A stretch of DNA of 64,000 nucleotides from JADJPO01 sp963724535 (GTDB taxonomy: Bacteria > Actinomycetota > Actinomycetes > Actinomycetales > Kineosporiaceae): assembly GCA_963724535.1 (NCBI GenBank), contig CAVRVD010000009.1, positions 1 through 64,000 on the forward strand. The letters are read 5' to 3'. Below the pieces are notes generated by a model. It was not told the origin of the DNA. It saw only the letters and a program-made list of their open reading frames with translations, and made no database searches. The position numbers and the translations under genes were made by a program. Position 1 is the stretch's first letter. Each line of letters begins with the position of its first letter. Positions 24,665 through 33,608 of the stretch are shown here, in pieces.

Positions 24665-25951
24665 ATGTCCCATCGTTCGCGTCCACAGCGGGGCAGGATC
24701 TCGCCCGAGGCCCGTGCCGTCATCGCGTCGATGCGGGCCGGCAGGTTGAGCCGCCGGTCCGTGCTGGGTGGGGCCGGAGCGCTGGGCCTGGCCGGGGCGC
24801 TCAGCGCGTGCGGCACGTCGTCCTCGGACAGCGGGACCGCCACCGGTGATGCCGCAGCCGGTCCGCAGGCGGCCACCGACCTGTCTAAGACCGACAAGGT
24901 CGTCAACTGGGCGAACTGGACGCTCTACCTCGACTACGACGAGGAGACGAAGACGTACCCGACGCTGGAGAAGTTCCAGTCCGAGACCGGCCTGGACGCT
25001 ACCTACGCCGAGGACATCGACGACAACGAGAGCTACTACGGCAAGATCCAGGCGCAGCTGCGCCAGGGGCAGGACATCGGCAAGGACATCATCACCCTGA
25101 CCGACTTCATGGCCGCCCGGCTGATCAAGGCCGGGTGGGTCCAGAAGCTGGACCAGGCCAACATCCCCAACGGGGCCAACATCCTGGACAACCTCAAGGG
25201 TGACGACCTGGCGTGGGACCCGGGCCGCGACTTCTCCTACACCTGGCAGTCGGGCTACGCGGGCCTGGGCTGGAACACCGCCGAGCTGAAGAAGCTGACA
25301 GGCAAGAGCGAGCTGACCTCCCTCGAGGAGCTGTGGGACCCCAAGCTCAAGGGCCGGGTCGAGGTGCTCTCGGAGATGCGTGACACGGTCGGGCTGATCC
25401 TGCTGTATCAGGGCGTGGACATCACCAAGGACCTGGACCTGACCAAGTGGCAGAACGCCGTCGCCGTGCTCGACGAGCAGCTGAAGTCGGGGCAGATCCG
25501 CCAGGTCAAGGGCAACTCCTACAAGGAGGACCTGGTCAGCAAGGACGCCGTGGCGGTGATCGGCTGGTCCGGCGACATGTTCCAGCTCTCCTATGAGAAC
25601 GGTACGGGTACGTTCGGCTTCGCCATCCCCGAGTCCGGCGGAACGCTGTGGAGCGACAACCTCCTGGTGCCGATCGGAGCGCCGCACAAGGCCAACGCCG
25701 AGAAGCTGATCGACTTCTACTACGACCCCGCGGTCGCCGCCGAGGTCGCCGCCTACGTGAACTACATCTGCCCGGTCAAGGGCGCGCAGGAGGAGATCGT
25801 CAAGATCCCGGGCATCGAGGAGTCGGTGGCCAACAGCCCCTACATCTTCCCGACCGCCGAGGACCTGGCCAAGGTGCAGGTCTTCCAGGCACTCGACGAC
25901 ACGACCGAGCGCGAGTTCACCACCGCGTTCCAGAAGGTGCTGGGCGCCTGA
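24665..25951 (+). CDS. Polyamine-type ABC transporter substrate-binding lipoprotein (PotD-like)
   Basis: 428 aa. The N-terminus carries a twin-arginine motif (LSRRSVLGG) followed by a hydrophobic stretch and a lipobox LSAC, so a Tat-exported lipoprotein is expected. The mature protein has the spermidine/putrescine-binding fold: NWANWTLYLD at the start, EDIDDNESYYGKIQAQL, SYTWQSGYAGLGWN and the C-terminal NYICPVKGAQE. It should capture polyamines or similar cations outside the cell. Its TGA overlaps the ATG of the ATPase gene by one base. Confidence 0.88.
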   Translation: MSHRSRPQRGRISPEARAVIASMRAGRLSRRSVLGGAGALGLAGALSACGTSSSDSGTATGDAAAGPQAATDLSKTDKVVNWANWTLYLDYDEETKTYPTLEKFQSETGLDATYAEDIDDNESYYGKIQAQLRQGQDIGKDIITLTDFMAARLIKAGWVQKLDQANIPNGANILDNLKGDDLAWDPGRDFSYTWQSGYAGLGWNTAELKKLTGKSELTSLEELWDPKLKGRVEVLSEMRDTVGLILLYQGVDITKDLDLTKWQNAVAVLDEQLKSGQIRQVKGNSYKEDLVSKDAVAVIGWSGDMFQLSYENGTGTFGFAIPESGGTLWSDNLLVPIGAPHKANAEKLIDFYYDPAVAAEVAAYVNYICPVKGAQEEIVKIPGIEESVANSPYIFPTAEDLAKVQVFQALDDTTEREFTTAFQKVLGA

Positions 25952-27105
25952 TGCCCGGCGGGTCTGGTGGCGCCGGCGAGCACGCCGGGGACCTGCGGCT
26001 GGACCACGTCGTCAAGCGCTTCGGTGCCTTCCTGGCCGTCGACGACATCGAGCTGACCATCCCGCAGGGGTCGTTCTTCGGCCTGCTGGGACCGTCGGGG
26101 TGCGGCAAGACCACCACCCTTCGCATGATCGCGGGGCTGGACGAACCGACCTCCGGCAGGCTCTACCTGGGTGAGGACGACATCACCTACCTGCGACCGT
26201 ACAAGCGGCCGGTCAACACCGTGTTCCAGAGCTACGCCCTGTTCCCGCACCTGGACATCTTCGAGAACGTGGCCTTCGGTCTGCGCCGCCGCGGCGTGAA
26301 GGACGTCAAGGCCAAGGTCGTCGAGGCGCTCGAGCTGGTCGAGCTGCCGCACCTGGCCCGGCGCAAGCCGCCGCAGCTGTCCGGTGGTCAGCAGCAGCGG
26401 ATCGCCCTGGCGCGGGCAATCGTCAACCGGCCCAAGGTGCTGCTACTGGACGAGCCGCTCGGCGCGCTGGATCTCAAGCTGCGCCGGCAGATGCAGGTGG
26501 AGCTGAAGCGGATCCAGACCGAGGTCGGGATCACGTTCGTGCACGTGACCCACGACCAGGAGGAGGCCATGACCATGGCCGACACGGTCGCGGTGATGAA
26601 CAAGGGGATCATCGAGCAGATGGGCGCCCCGGTCGAGCTGTACGAGTCGCCGCGGACGGTGTTCGCGGCCAACTTCCTCGGCCAGTCCAACCTCGTCCGG
26701 GCGCGCCGCGTCGGCGGCGACGAAGGGCACGTCGTCGCCGAGAGCCACGGTCAGAAGGTCGCGGTGCCGATCGATCGGTTGGGCGAGGCGAGGGAGTCCT
26801 TCCTGCTCGGCGTCCGGCCGGAGAAGATCCACCTGGTCGAGCCGGGGCAGGGCGAGGAGGGCCTGAACCGGCTGGGCGGCGGCACCGTCGTCGACGCCAG
26901 CTTCTCCGGCGTCTCCACCCAGTACCTGGTGCGAATGCCCTGGGGGCAGGACCTGATGGTCTTCGCCCAGAACACCGGCGTCGGCCAACGGTTCCCGGCG
27001 CGAGCCGCTGTCGACCTGGTCTGGGAGCGCGGACACACCTTCGGGCTGGCCCCGGACGACGACACCGACGCCGCGGCGAGCCCGGCCGTCGCCACCGCCG
27101 GCTGA
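25951..27105 (+). CDS. Polyamine-type ABC transporter ATP-binding protein (PotA-like)
   Basis: 384 aa. Walker A GPSGCGKTT (about 51-59), Q-loop in NTVFQSYALFPH, signature LSGGQQQR, Walker B VLLLDEPLGALD and the switch histidine in HVTHDQEEAMTMAD are all intact. A C-terminal TOBE-type regulatory region follows (about 265-370). ATG 25951 overlaps the PotD-like stop (TGATG), which sets the start. It energises the two permeases encoded next. Confidence 0.92.
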   Translation: MPGGSGGAGEHAGDLRLDHVVKRFGAFLAVDDIELTIPQGSFFGLLGPSGCGKTTTLRMIAGLDEPTSGRLYLGEDDITYLRPYKRPVNTVFQSYALFPHLDIFENVAFGLRRRGVKDVKAKVVEALELVELPHLARRKPPQLSGGQQQRIALARAIVNRPKVLLLDEPLGALDLKLRRQMQVELKRIQTEVGITFVHVTHDQEEAMTMADTVAVMNKGIIEQMGAPVELYESPRTVFAANFLGQSNLVRARRVGGDEGHVVAESHGQKVAVPIDRLGEARESFLLGVRPEKIHLVEPGQGEEGLNRLGGGTVVDASFSGVSTQYLVRMPWGQDLMVFAQNTGVGQRFPARAAVDLVWERGHTFGLAPDDDTDAAASPAVATAG

Positions 27106-27119
27106 GACGGGGCGCGAGG

Positions 27120-28025
27120 ATGGCCCACGTCCCGATCGGCTCCACCGCCGCCGCTGCACCACCGGCCGAGGCCCCCCGGGGTCGGCGGTTCACTCCCTAC
27201 CTGCTGCTGGCGCCCGGCATGCTGTGGCTCGCGGTGTTCTTCGGTCTGCCGCTGCTGTTCGTGCTGGCCACCTCGCTGTACGAGCCGGCTCCCAGCGGTG
27301 CGATCGGCGAGTACGTACCGGCCTTCGACATCGCCAACTACGCGGAGGCGTTCGGCGAGTACCGCCCGCAGTTCGTCCGCTCGTTCCTGTACGCGGGCAT
27401 CGCCACGGCCCTGGCCTTCCTGATCGCCTACCCGTTGGCGTACATGATCTCGTTCAAGGCGGGCCGCTGGCGAAACCTGTTGCTGGTGCTGGTCGTGGCG
27501 CCGTTCTTCACCAGCTTCCTGCTGCGCACGATCGCCTGGCGGCAGATCCTGGCCGACGAGGGTTTCGTCGTCCCGACGCTCAAGGCGCTGCACATCGTGC
27601 CCGAGGGGGTCGCGCTGACCGCCAGCCCGGTGGCGGTGATCGCGGGGTTGACCTACAACTTCCTGCCGTTCATGACCCTGCCGCTGTACGCGAGCATCGA
27701 GCGGATCGACCCGCGCCTGCTCGAGGCGGGCGCCGACCTGTACGGCAACTCGTTCACCGTGCTGCGCAAGGTGACCCTGCCGCTGTCGATGCCCGGCATC
27801 GTCTCCGGGACCCTGCTCACCTTCATCCCGGCGGCGGGCGACTACGTCAACGCCCAGCTGCTCGGCAACCAGAACACCACGATGCTCGGCAACGTCATCG
27901 ACTCGCGGTTCTTCCGGATCGTGGACTACCCGATCGCCTCGGCGCTGTCGTTCATCCTGATGGCGACCATCCTGGTTCTGGTCTTCCTCTACATCCGCCG
28001 GGCAGGGACGGAGGAGCTGGTATGA
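27120..28025 (+). CDS. Polyamine-type ABC transporter permease (PotB-like)
   Basis: 301 aa with about six membrane helices. The first (LLLAPGMLWLAVFFGLPLL, about 28-46) is followed by an outer loop and the EAA-type loop EAGADLYGNSFTVLRKVTLPLSMPGI that docks on the ATPase. It lies 14 nt after the ATPase gene and its stop overlaps a short duplicated sequence before the next permease. One half of the heterodimeric channel. Confidence 0.9.
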   Translation: MAHVPIGSTAAAAPPAEAPRGRRFTPYLLLAPGMLWLAVFFGLPLLFVLATSLYEPAPSGAIGEYVPAFDIANYAEAFGEYRPQFVRSFLYAGIATALAFLIAYPLAYMISFKAGRWRNLLLVLVVAPFFTSFLLRTIAWRQILADEGFVVPTLKALHIVPEGVALTASPVAVIAGLTYNFLPFMTLPLYASIERIDPRLLEAGADLYGNSFTVLRKVTLPLSMPGIVSGTLLTFIPAAGDYVNAQLLGNQNTTMLGNVIDSRFFRIVDYPIASALSFILMATILVLVFLYIRRAGTEELV

Positions 28026-28038
28026 CGGAGAACCTGGT

Positions 28039-28914
28039 ATGACGACCGGAACGGTACCGGCAGCGCGCTCGGTGCCGGGCCGCGGATCGACCCCCGGATC
28101 GACCTCGGGATCGACACTGCACCGGCTGCGCCGGTGGATCGGCCGGAACGCGCTACGCATCTACGGGGTCATCGCGTTCGCCTACATCTTCCTGCCGATC
28201 GCCTACGTCACCGTCTTCTCGTTCAACCAGGGCGGGCGCACCAACATCGTCTGGCGCGGGTTCACGGTGGACAACTGGCAGGACCCGTGCGGCGCGCCGC
28301 AGGTCTGCTCGGCGCTGAGCAACAGCCTCAGGATCGGGCTCATCTCGACCGTGGGGGCGACAGTCCTGGGCACCATGATCGCCTTCGCGCTGACCCGGCA
28401 CCGGTTCCGTGGCCGCAAGGCGACCAACCTCCTGATCTTCCTGCCGATGGCCACCCCTGAAGTGGTGCTGGCGGCTGCGTTGCTGACCCTGTTCCTCAAC
28501 TTCGGGGTCGAGCGCGGCTTCTGGACGATCGTCATCGCCCATGTCATGTTCAGCATCAGCTTCGTGGTGGTCGCGGTGAAGGCTCGGATCGCCAGCCTCG
28601 ACCCGCGGCTCGAGCAGGCCGCGATGGACCTGTACGCGGGCGAGTTCGAGACCTTCCGCCGGGTCACCTTCCCGCTGGTCGCCCCCGGGATCGCCGGCGC
28701 CGCGCTGCTGGCCTTCAGCCTGTCCTTCGACGACTTCATCATCACCAACTTCAACTCCGGTGCGGTCATCACCTTCCCGAAGTTCGTCTACGTCGCCGCG
28801 GCCCGCGGCATCCCGGCGCAGGCCTACGTCATCGGGGCGGCGATGTTCTTCCTGGCGATGGCCGTCGTGCTGGTGGGAGAGTTCCTCCGTACGCGTCGAG
28901 CGCCGAAGGGATGA
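28039..28914 (+). CDS. Polyamine-type ABC transporter permease (PotC-like)
   Basis: 291 aa, about six membrane helices after a 30-residue Thr/Ser-rich cytoplasmic start. The EAA-type loop EQAAMDLYAGEFETFRRVTFPLVAPGI and the LSFDDFIITNFNSG motif typical of PotC are present. The 11-bp sequence CTGGTATGACG occurs both at the end of the PotB-like gene and at this start, as if a small duplication created the start site; GGAGAA upstream serves as ribosome site. Confidence 0.9.
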   Translation: MTTGTVPAARSVPGRGSTPGSTSGSTLHRLRRWIGRNALRIYGVIAFAYIFLPIAYVTVFSFNQGGRTNIVWRGFTVDNWQDPCGAPQVCSALSNSLRIGLISTVGATVLGTMIAFALTRHRFRGRKATNLLIFLPMATPEVVLAAALLTLFLNFGVERGFWTIVIAHVMFSISFVVVAVKARIASLDPRLEQAAMDLYAGEFETFRRVTFPLVAPGIAGAALLAFSLSFDDFIITNFNSGAVITFPKFVYVAAARGIPAQAYVIGAAMFFLAMAVVLVGEFLRTRRAPKG

Positions 28915-28941
28915 GTCGACGCGCGGGAAGGATGCGCGATC

Positions 28942-30426
28942 GTGAACCACGTCGACAGCGGGTCGCTGTCCCCGCTCGAGCTGAGTGAGGTCTCCCGGCA
29001 GTCGCTGGCCGCAGCCGGGGGTGTGCCGATCTGGCTCGACACCGCGCACGCGCCGGTGCGCCGTCCGTCGCTGACCAAGCAGGTCGAGGTGGACCTGGCC
29101 GTCGTCGGCGGTGGCCTGACCGGTCTGTGGGCGGCGCAGCTGTCCGGCGAGCAGTTCCCGGCCCGCAGCACAGTGCTGCTCGAGGCGGCCGACCTGGGTT
29201 GGGCCGCCAGTGGGCGTAACGGGGGGTTCTGCTCCTCCAGCCTGACCCACGGGCTGGCCAACGGCAGGTCTCGATGGCCCGAGGAGATGGCGACCCTTCA
29301 GCGGTTGGGCGAGGAGAACCTCGACGCCATCGAGGACACCGTGGCCCGGTACGGAATCGACTGCGACTTCCGGCGCAGCGGTGAGCTGACCGTCGCGGTC
29401 GAACCCTGGCAGGCCGCCGAGCTCGCCGACCTGCACGCCCGGGGCGGTGAGCTCGGGCAGGACCTGGAGCTGCTGGACGCCGAGCAGACCCGGGCTCTGG
29501 TCGACTCGCCGACCTACCTGGCGGGGTTGCGCGACCCCCGGGGGACGGCTGTGCTCAACCCGGCGGGACTGGTGTGGGGGTTGACCGAGGTGGCCGAGCG
29601 GGCGGGGGTCGCCGTCCACGAGCGGACCCGGGTGACCGGTCTGACCGACGAGGGCGACCGGGTGCGGCTCGAGGTGACCTCGCCGGACGACGGTGAGGAC
29701 GGCGGCGCAGGCGGTCGCGGGCAGGTCAGCGCGGTGCTGGCCCGGCGCGTGCTCCTGGCCACCAACGCGTTCCCGTCACCGCTGCACCGGGTGCGGCCCT
29801 ACATCGTGCCGGTCTGGGACCACGTGCTGGCCACCGAGCCGCTGTCCGCCGTTCAGCGTGCGGCGATCGGGTGGGCGGGGGAGGAGGGGGTGAGCGACGC
29901 CGGCAACCGGTTCCACTACTACCGGCTCACCGCGGACGGCCGGATCGTGTGGGGGGGCTACGACGCGCTCTACTACTTCGGCGGCGACCTGTCGTCGAGA
30001 CGGGCGCGCAGCCAGGCCACCGAACACCTGCTGGCCGAGCACTTCTTCACCACGTTCCCGCAGCTGGCCGGACTGCGGTTCAGCCATGCCTGGGGCGGTG
30101 CCATCGACACCTGCACCCGGTTCACCGCGTTCTGGCAGCGCGCGTTCGACGACAAGGTGTGCGCGGTCCAGGGCTTCACCGGGCTCGGGGTGGGGGCCAG
30201 CCGGTTCGGCGCCCAGGTGGCCCTGGACCTGCTGGAGCGGGTCGACACGGCGCGGACCCGGCTGTCCATGGTGCGGACCAAACCGCTGCCGTTCCCGCCG
30301 GAACCGCTGCGCTGGGCGGGCATCCAGCTGACCCGGCGCAGCATCGCCGGCGCCGACGCCCGATCCGGACGGCGCAACCTGTGGCTGCGTGGCCTGGACC
30401 GGTTCGGACTCGGGTACGACTCCTGA
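28942..30426 (+). CDS. FAD-dependent oxidoreductase, gamma-glutamylputrescine-oxidase-like (DAO family)
   Basis: 494 aa. Rossmann motif VVGGGLTGLWAAQL (about 54-67), GWAASGRNGGFCSSS (about 90-104) and a C-terminal GFTGLGVGASRFGAQVALDLL segment that closes the FAD site. It is about 27 nt downstream of the permease gene with GGAAGGA before GTG 28942, so it is transcribed with the transporter. A polyamine-derived amine is the likely substrate. It is only distantly similar to the other DAO protein at 19331-20743, so the two should not be redundant. Confidence 0.82.
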   Translation: MNHVDSGSLSPLELSEVSRQSLAAAGGVPIWLDTAHAPVRRPSLTKQVEVDLAVVGGGLTGLWAAQLSGEQFPARSTVLLEAADLGWAASGRNGGFCSSSLTHGLANGRSRWPEEMATLQRLGEENLDAIEDTVARYGIDCDFRRSGELTVAVEPWQAAELADLHARGGELGQDLELLDAEQTRALVDSPTYLAGLRDPRGTAVLNPAGLVWGLTEVAERAGVAVHERTRVTGLTDEGDRVRLEVTSPDDGEDGGAGGRGQVSAVLARRVLLATNAFPSPLHRVRPYIVPVWDHVLATEPLSAVQRAAIGWAGEEGVSDAGNRFHYYRLTADGRIVWGGYDALYYFGGDLSSRRARSQATEHLLAEHFFTTFPQLAGLRFSHAWGGAIDTCTRFTAFWQRAFDDKVCAVQGFTGLGVGASRFGAQVALDLLERVDTARTRLSMVRTKPLPFPPEPLRWAGIQLTRRSIAGADARSGRRNLWLRGLDRFGLGYDS

Positions 30427-30476
30427 GGCCAGGTCACGACCGGTCGCAGCGTGCCGGCCTGACCCGGCACATCGTC

Positions 30477-30523
30477 ACAAATTAGAGAGTATGTCTTTAC
30501 AAATTCTCCAGAGAGGGCACACT
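30477..30523 (+). promoter_or_regulatory. mmsA promoter with a direct-repeat operator
   Basis: ACAAATT occurs at 30477-30483 and 30499-30505, 22 bp (two helical turns) apart, in an AT-rich island. The second overlaps a TTTACA -35 (30496-30501); CACACT (30518-30523) follows after 16 bp and lies 6 nt before the ATG at 30530. This suggests a regulated, leaderless promoter. Confidence 0.5.
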
Positions 30524-30529
30524 GGACTC

Positions 30530-32038
30530 ATGACTCCCACGACGTCCCTGCGCGAGATCGTCCACTTCGTCGACGGCAAGCCCTTCGCCGGTTCCGGTGA
30601 GCGCACCGGCCCCGTCTTCAATCCCGCCACGGGTGAGCAGCAGGCCGTCGTCCACTTCGCCACCACCGAGGACGTCGACCAGGTCGTCGCCTCCTCCCTC
30701 GCCGCAGCCGCGCAGTGGCGCACCTCGTCACTGGCCACCCGGGCCAAGGTGATGTTCACGGCGCGGGAGCTGATCTCGCAGCGCCGTGAGGAGATCGCTT
30801 CGATGATCACCTCGGAGCACGGCAAGGTGCTCGCCGACGCGGCCGGCGAGCTCCAACGTGGGCTGGAGGTCGTCGAGTTCGCCTGTGGCATTCCGCACCT
30901 GCTCAAGGGCGGGTTCAGCGAAGGCGTCTCGAGCGGGGTGGACGTCTACTCCATCCGCCAGCCACTCGGGGTCACCGCGGTCATCTCCCCGTTCAACTTC
31001 CCCTCGATGGTGCCGCTGTGGTTCGTCCCGGTCTCGCTCGCCTGCGGCAACGCCGTGGTGGTCAAGCCCAGTGAGAAGGACCCGACCGCGGCCACCTTGA
31101 TCGCCCAGGCGTTCCTCGACGCCGGACTGCCGCCGGGCGTGCTCAACGTCGTCCACGGGGACAAGGAGGCCGTCGACCGGGTGCTGCGCCACCCCGACAT
31201 CAAGTCGGTCTCCTTCGTGGGGTCCACCCCGGTGGCCCGGTACGTCTACGAGACCGGCACCCAGCACGGCAAGCGCGTCCAGGCACTCGGCGGGGCGAAG
31301 AACCACATGATCGTGCTGCCGGACGCCGACCTCGACCTGGCCGCCGACGCCGCGGTCAACGCCGGGTACGGTTCGGCCGGCGAGCGGTGCATGGCCATCT
31401 CCGCGCTGATCGCCGTCGACCCGGTCGGCGACGAGCTGGTCGACAAGATCAAGGAGCGGATCGCCCGGCTGCGCACCGGCGACGGCACGCGCGAGGTCGA
31501 CATGGGCCCGCTGGTCACCCGCGAGCACCGCGACAAGGTCGCCTCCTACATCGACGCCGGGGCCGAGCAGGGCGCCACGGTGAGCGTCGACGGCCGCCGG
31601 ACGAGCTTCGACGCCGACGGCGACGGCTTCTTCCTCGGGCCCACCCTGATCGACGACGTCACCGCACAGATGTCCTGCTACACCGACGAGATCTTCGGAC
31701 CGGTGCTGTCCGTCGTGCGGGTCCCCAGCTACGAGGCGGCTCTCGAGCTGGTGAACAGCAACGAGTACGGCAACGGCACGGCGATCTTCACCAACGACGG
31801 CGGCGCGGCGCGCCGGTTCCAGTACGAGGTCGAGGTCGGCATGATCGGCATCAACGTGCCGATCCCGGTGCCGATGGCCTACTACTCCTTCGGTGGCTGG
31901 AAGAGCTCGCTGTTCGGGGACAGCCACGCCCACGGTATGGAGGGCGTGCACTTCTTCACCCGCGGCAAGGTGGTCACCTCGCGTTGGCTCGATCCGAGTC
32001 ACGGTGGGATCAACCTGGGCTTCCCCCAGCACCACTGA
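30530..32038 (+). CDS. mmsA: CoA-acylating methylmalonate-semialdehyde dehydrogenase
   Basis: 502 aa, exact family length. It converts (methyl)malonate semialdehyde to propionyl-CoA or acetyl-CoA with NAD and CoA. Diagnostic are SPFNFPSMVPLWF (oxyanion Asn), the LGGAKNHMIVLPDAD segment in place of the general-base Glu of other dehydrogenases, and catalytic Cys287 in GSAGERCMAIS. It follows the flavoenzyme by 103 bp but has its own AT-rich control sequence. It can serve valine, beta-alanine or inositol catabolism; which of these applies here is inferred only from the amine-degrading context. Confidence 0.92.
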   Translation: MTPTTSLREIVHFVDGKPFAGSGERTGPVFNPATGEQQAVVHFATTEDVDQVVASSLAAAAQWRTSSLATRAKVMFTARELISQRREEIASMITSEHGKVLADAAGELQRGLEVVEFACGIPHLLKGGFSEGVSSGVDVYSIRQPLGVTAVISPFNFPSMVPLWFVPVSLACGNAVVVKPSEKDPTAATLIAQAFLDAGLPPGVLNVVHGDKEAVDRVLRHPDIKSVSFVGSTPVARYVYETGTQHGKRVQALGGAKNHMIVLPDADLDLAADAAVNAGYGSAGERCMAISALIAVDPVGDELVDKIKERIARLRTGDGTREVDMGPLVTREHRDKVASYIDAGAEQGATVSVDGRRTSFDADGDGFFLGPTLIDDVTAQMSCYTDEIFGPVLSVVRVPSYEAALELVNSNEYGNGTAIFTNDGGAARRFQYEVEVGMIGINVPIPVPMAYYSFGGWKSSLFGDSHAHGMEGVHFFTRGKVVTSRWLDPSHGGINLGFPQHH

Positions 32039-32083
32039 TCGTCCAGCAGCACTGATCGTCCAGCAGCACTGATCGTCCAGCAG
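32033..32083 (+). repeat. 17-bp tandem repeat, three copies
   Basis: CACTGATCGTCCAGCAG is repeated exactly at 32033, 32050 and 32067. The first copy contains the mmsA stop codon, so the array grew from the gene end into the intergenic region. The rest of the 236-bp gap before 32275 shows no gene. Confidence 0.9.
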
Positions 32084-32274
32084 CACCGACCCGCGCCCGC
32101 AGACCCGAACACGCGCCCACCCCGCCGACGCGGCCGGCCGTGTCCGGGCCCGTGGGCCGGTGGCCATCGACGTCAGAACATACCGAAACCGTTTCGTACT
32201 CGGATCCTGCCTTCGGATTCGGGTGCGACGTCCTAGGATCACGCCAGGTTTCGCGACGAGACGGTGGAGGTCCG

Positions 32275-33562
32275 GTGCGGGTGCTGGTGGTTGGTGCCGG
32301 TGGGGTGGGGTCGGCGGTGGCCAGGATCGCCGCCCGTCGCGACTTCTTCGAGCATCTGGTCCTCGCCGACTACGACCTCGCCCGGGCCAAAACCGCCGTG
32401 GACGCGGCCGGTGACCCGCGGTTGGTGGCCGCCTCCGTCGACGCCTCCCACGCCGGCGCCGTGGCTGGGCTGGCCCGCAGCCACGGCGTCACCCATGTGC
32501 TCAACGCCGTCGACCCGCGGTTCGTGATGCCCGTGTTCGAAGGAACGCTGGCGGCAGGGGCCGACTACCTGGACATGGCGATGAGCCTGTCCCGGCCCCA
32601 CCCCCAGCGCCCCTACGCCGAGTGCGGGGTCAAGCTCGGCGACGAGCAGTTCGCCCGCGAGCAGGCCTGGCAGGACGCCGGCCGGCTGGCCCTGGTCGGC
32701 ATCGGGGTCGAGCCTGGCCTGTCCGACGTGTTCGCCCGGTACGCCGCCGACCACCTGTTCTCCTCGATCGAGGAGCTGGGCGTGCGGGACGGCGCGAACC
32801 TGACCGTTGACGGCCACGAGTTCGCCCCGTCCTTCTCCATCTGGACCACGATCGAGGAGTGCCTCAATCCGCCGGTGATCTGGGAGGCCGGCCGCGGCTG
32901 GTTCACCACCGAACCGTTCAGCGAGCCGGAGGTCTTCGAGTTCCCTGACGGGATCGGGCCGGTCGAATGCGTCAACGTCGAGCACGAGGAGGTGCTGCTG
33001 ATGCCGCGCTGGGTGGACGCCCGGCGGGCGACGTTCAAGTACGGCCTCGGCGAGCAGTTCATCTCCGTGCTGCGCTGCCTGCACCTAACCGGGCTGGACC
33101 GCACTCGAGCCGGTCAGCGTCCGCGCCGTCGGCGGGTCGGCGGGGGGGTCGGGCGAGCCCGTCCGGGTCAGCCCCCGGGACGTCGTCGCGGCCTGCCTGC
33201 CCGACCCGGCCACCCTGGGCGAGAAGATGCACGGCAAGACCTGCGCCGGACTGTGGGTCACCGGCATCGGTCGGGGCGAGGGGTTCGAGGGCCGCCCTCG
33301 CGAGGTGTACCTCTACCACGTCGTGGACAACGACTGGTCGATGGCTCAGTACGGCTCCCAGTGTGTCGTCTGGCAGACCGCGGTCAACCCGGTGATCGCC
33401 CTGGAGCTGCTCGCCGAAGGCGTCTGGTCCGGCACCGGAGTGCTCGGTCCGGAGGCCTTCGACCCGCTGCCGTTCCTGGACCGGCTGGGCGAGCATGGCC
33501 CGACCTGGGGGATGCAGGACCGGCGGCCGAGCGGTGTCGGCAGCGGTGCGCCGATAGGCTGA
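32275..33562 (+). pseudogene. Saccharopine dehydrogenase family protein, frameshifted
   Basis: GTG 32275, after GGTGGAGG, opens a Rossmann-fold protein (VRVLVVGAGGVGSAVARIAAR) with the catalytic-domain features of saccharopine/carboxynorspermidine dehydrogenases. The frame is clean to about residue 278 (CLHLTGLDRT), then runs into arginine-rich out-of-frame sequence. The natural continuation (EPVSVRAVGG...GKTCAGLWVTGIGRG...YLYHVVDN...) is in the next frame and ends at 33562. Removing the T at 33105 restores one 428-residue protein. It is either a real one-base insertion or a sequencing error. It would act on lysine- or polyamine-derived adducts; gabD follows 46 nt later. Confidence 0.78.
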
Positions 33563-33608
33563 GAACTTCGAACGTCAGGGTCAGAACGGTTGCCGGAGGT
33601 GTCGGGCG

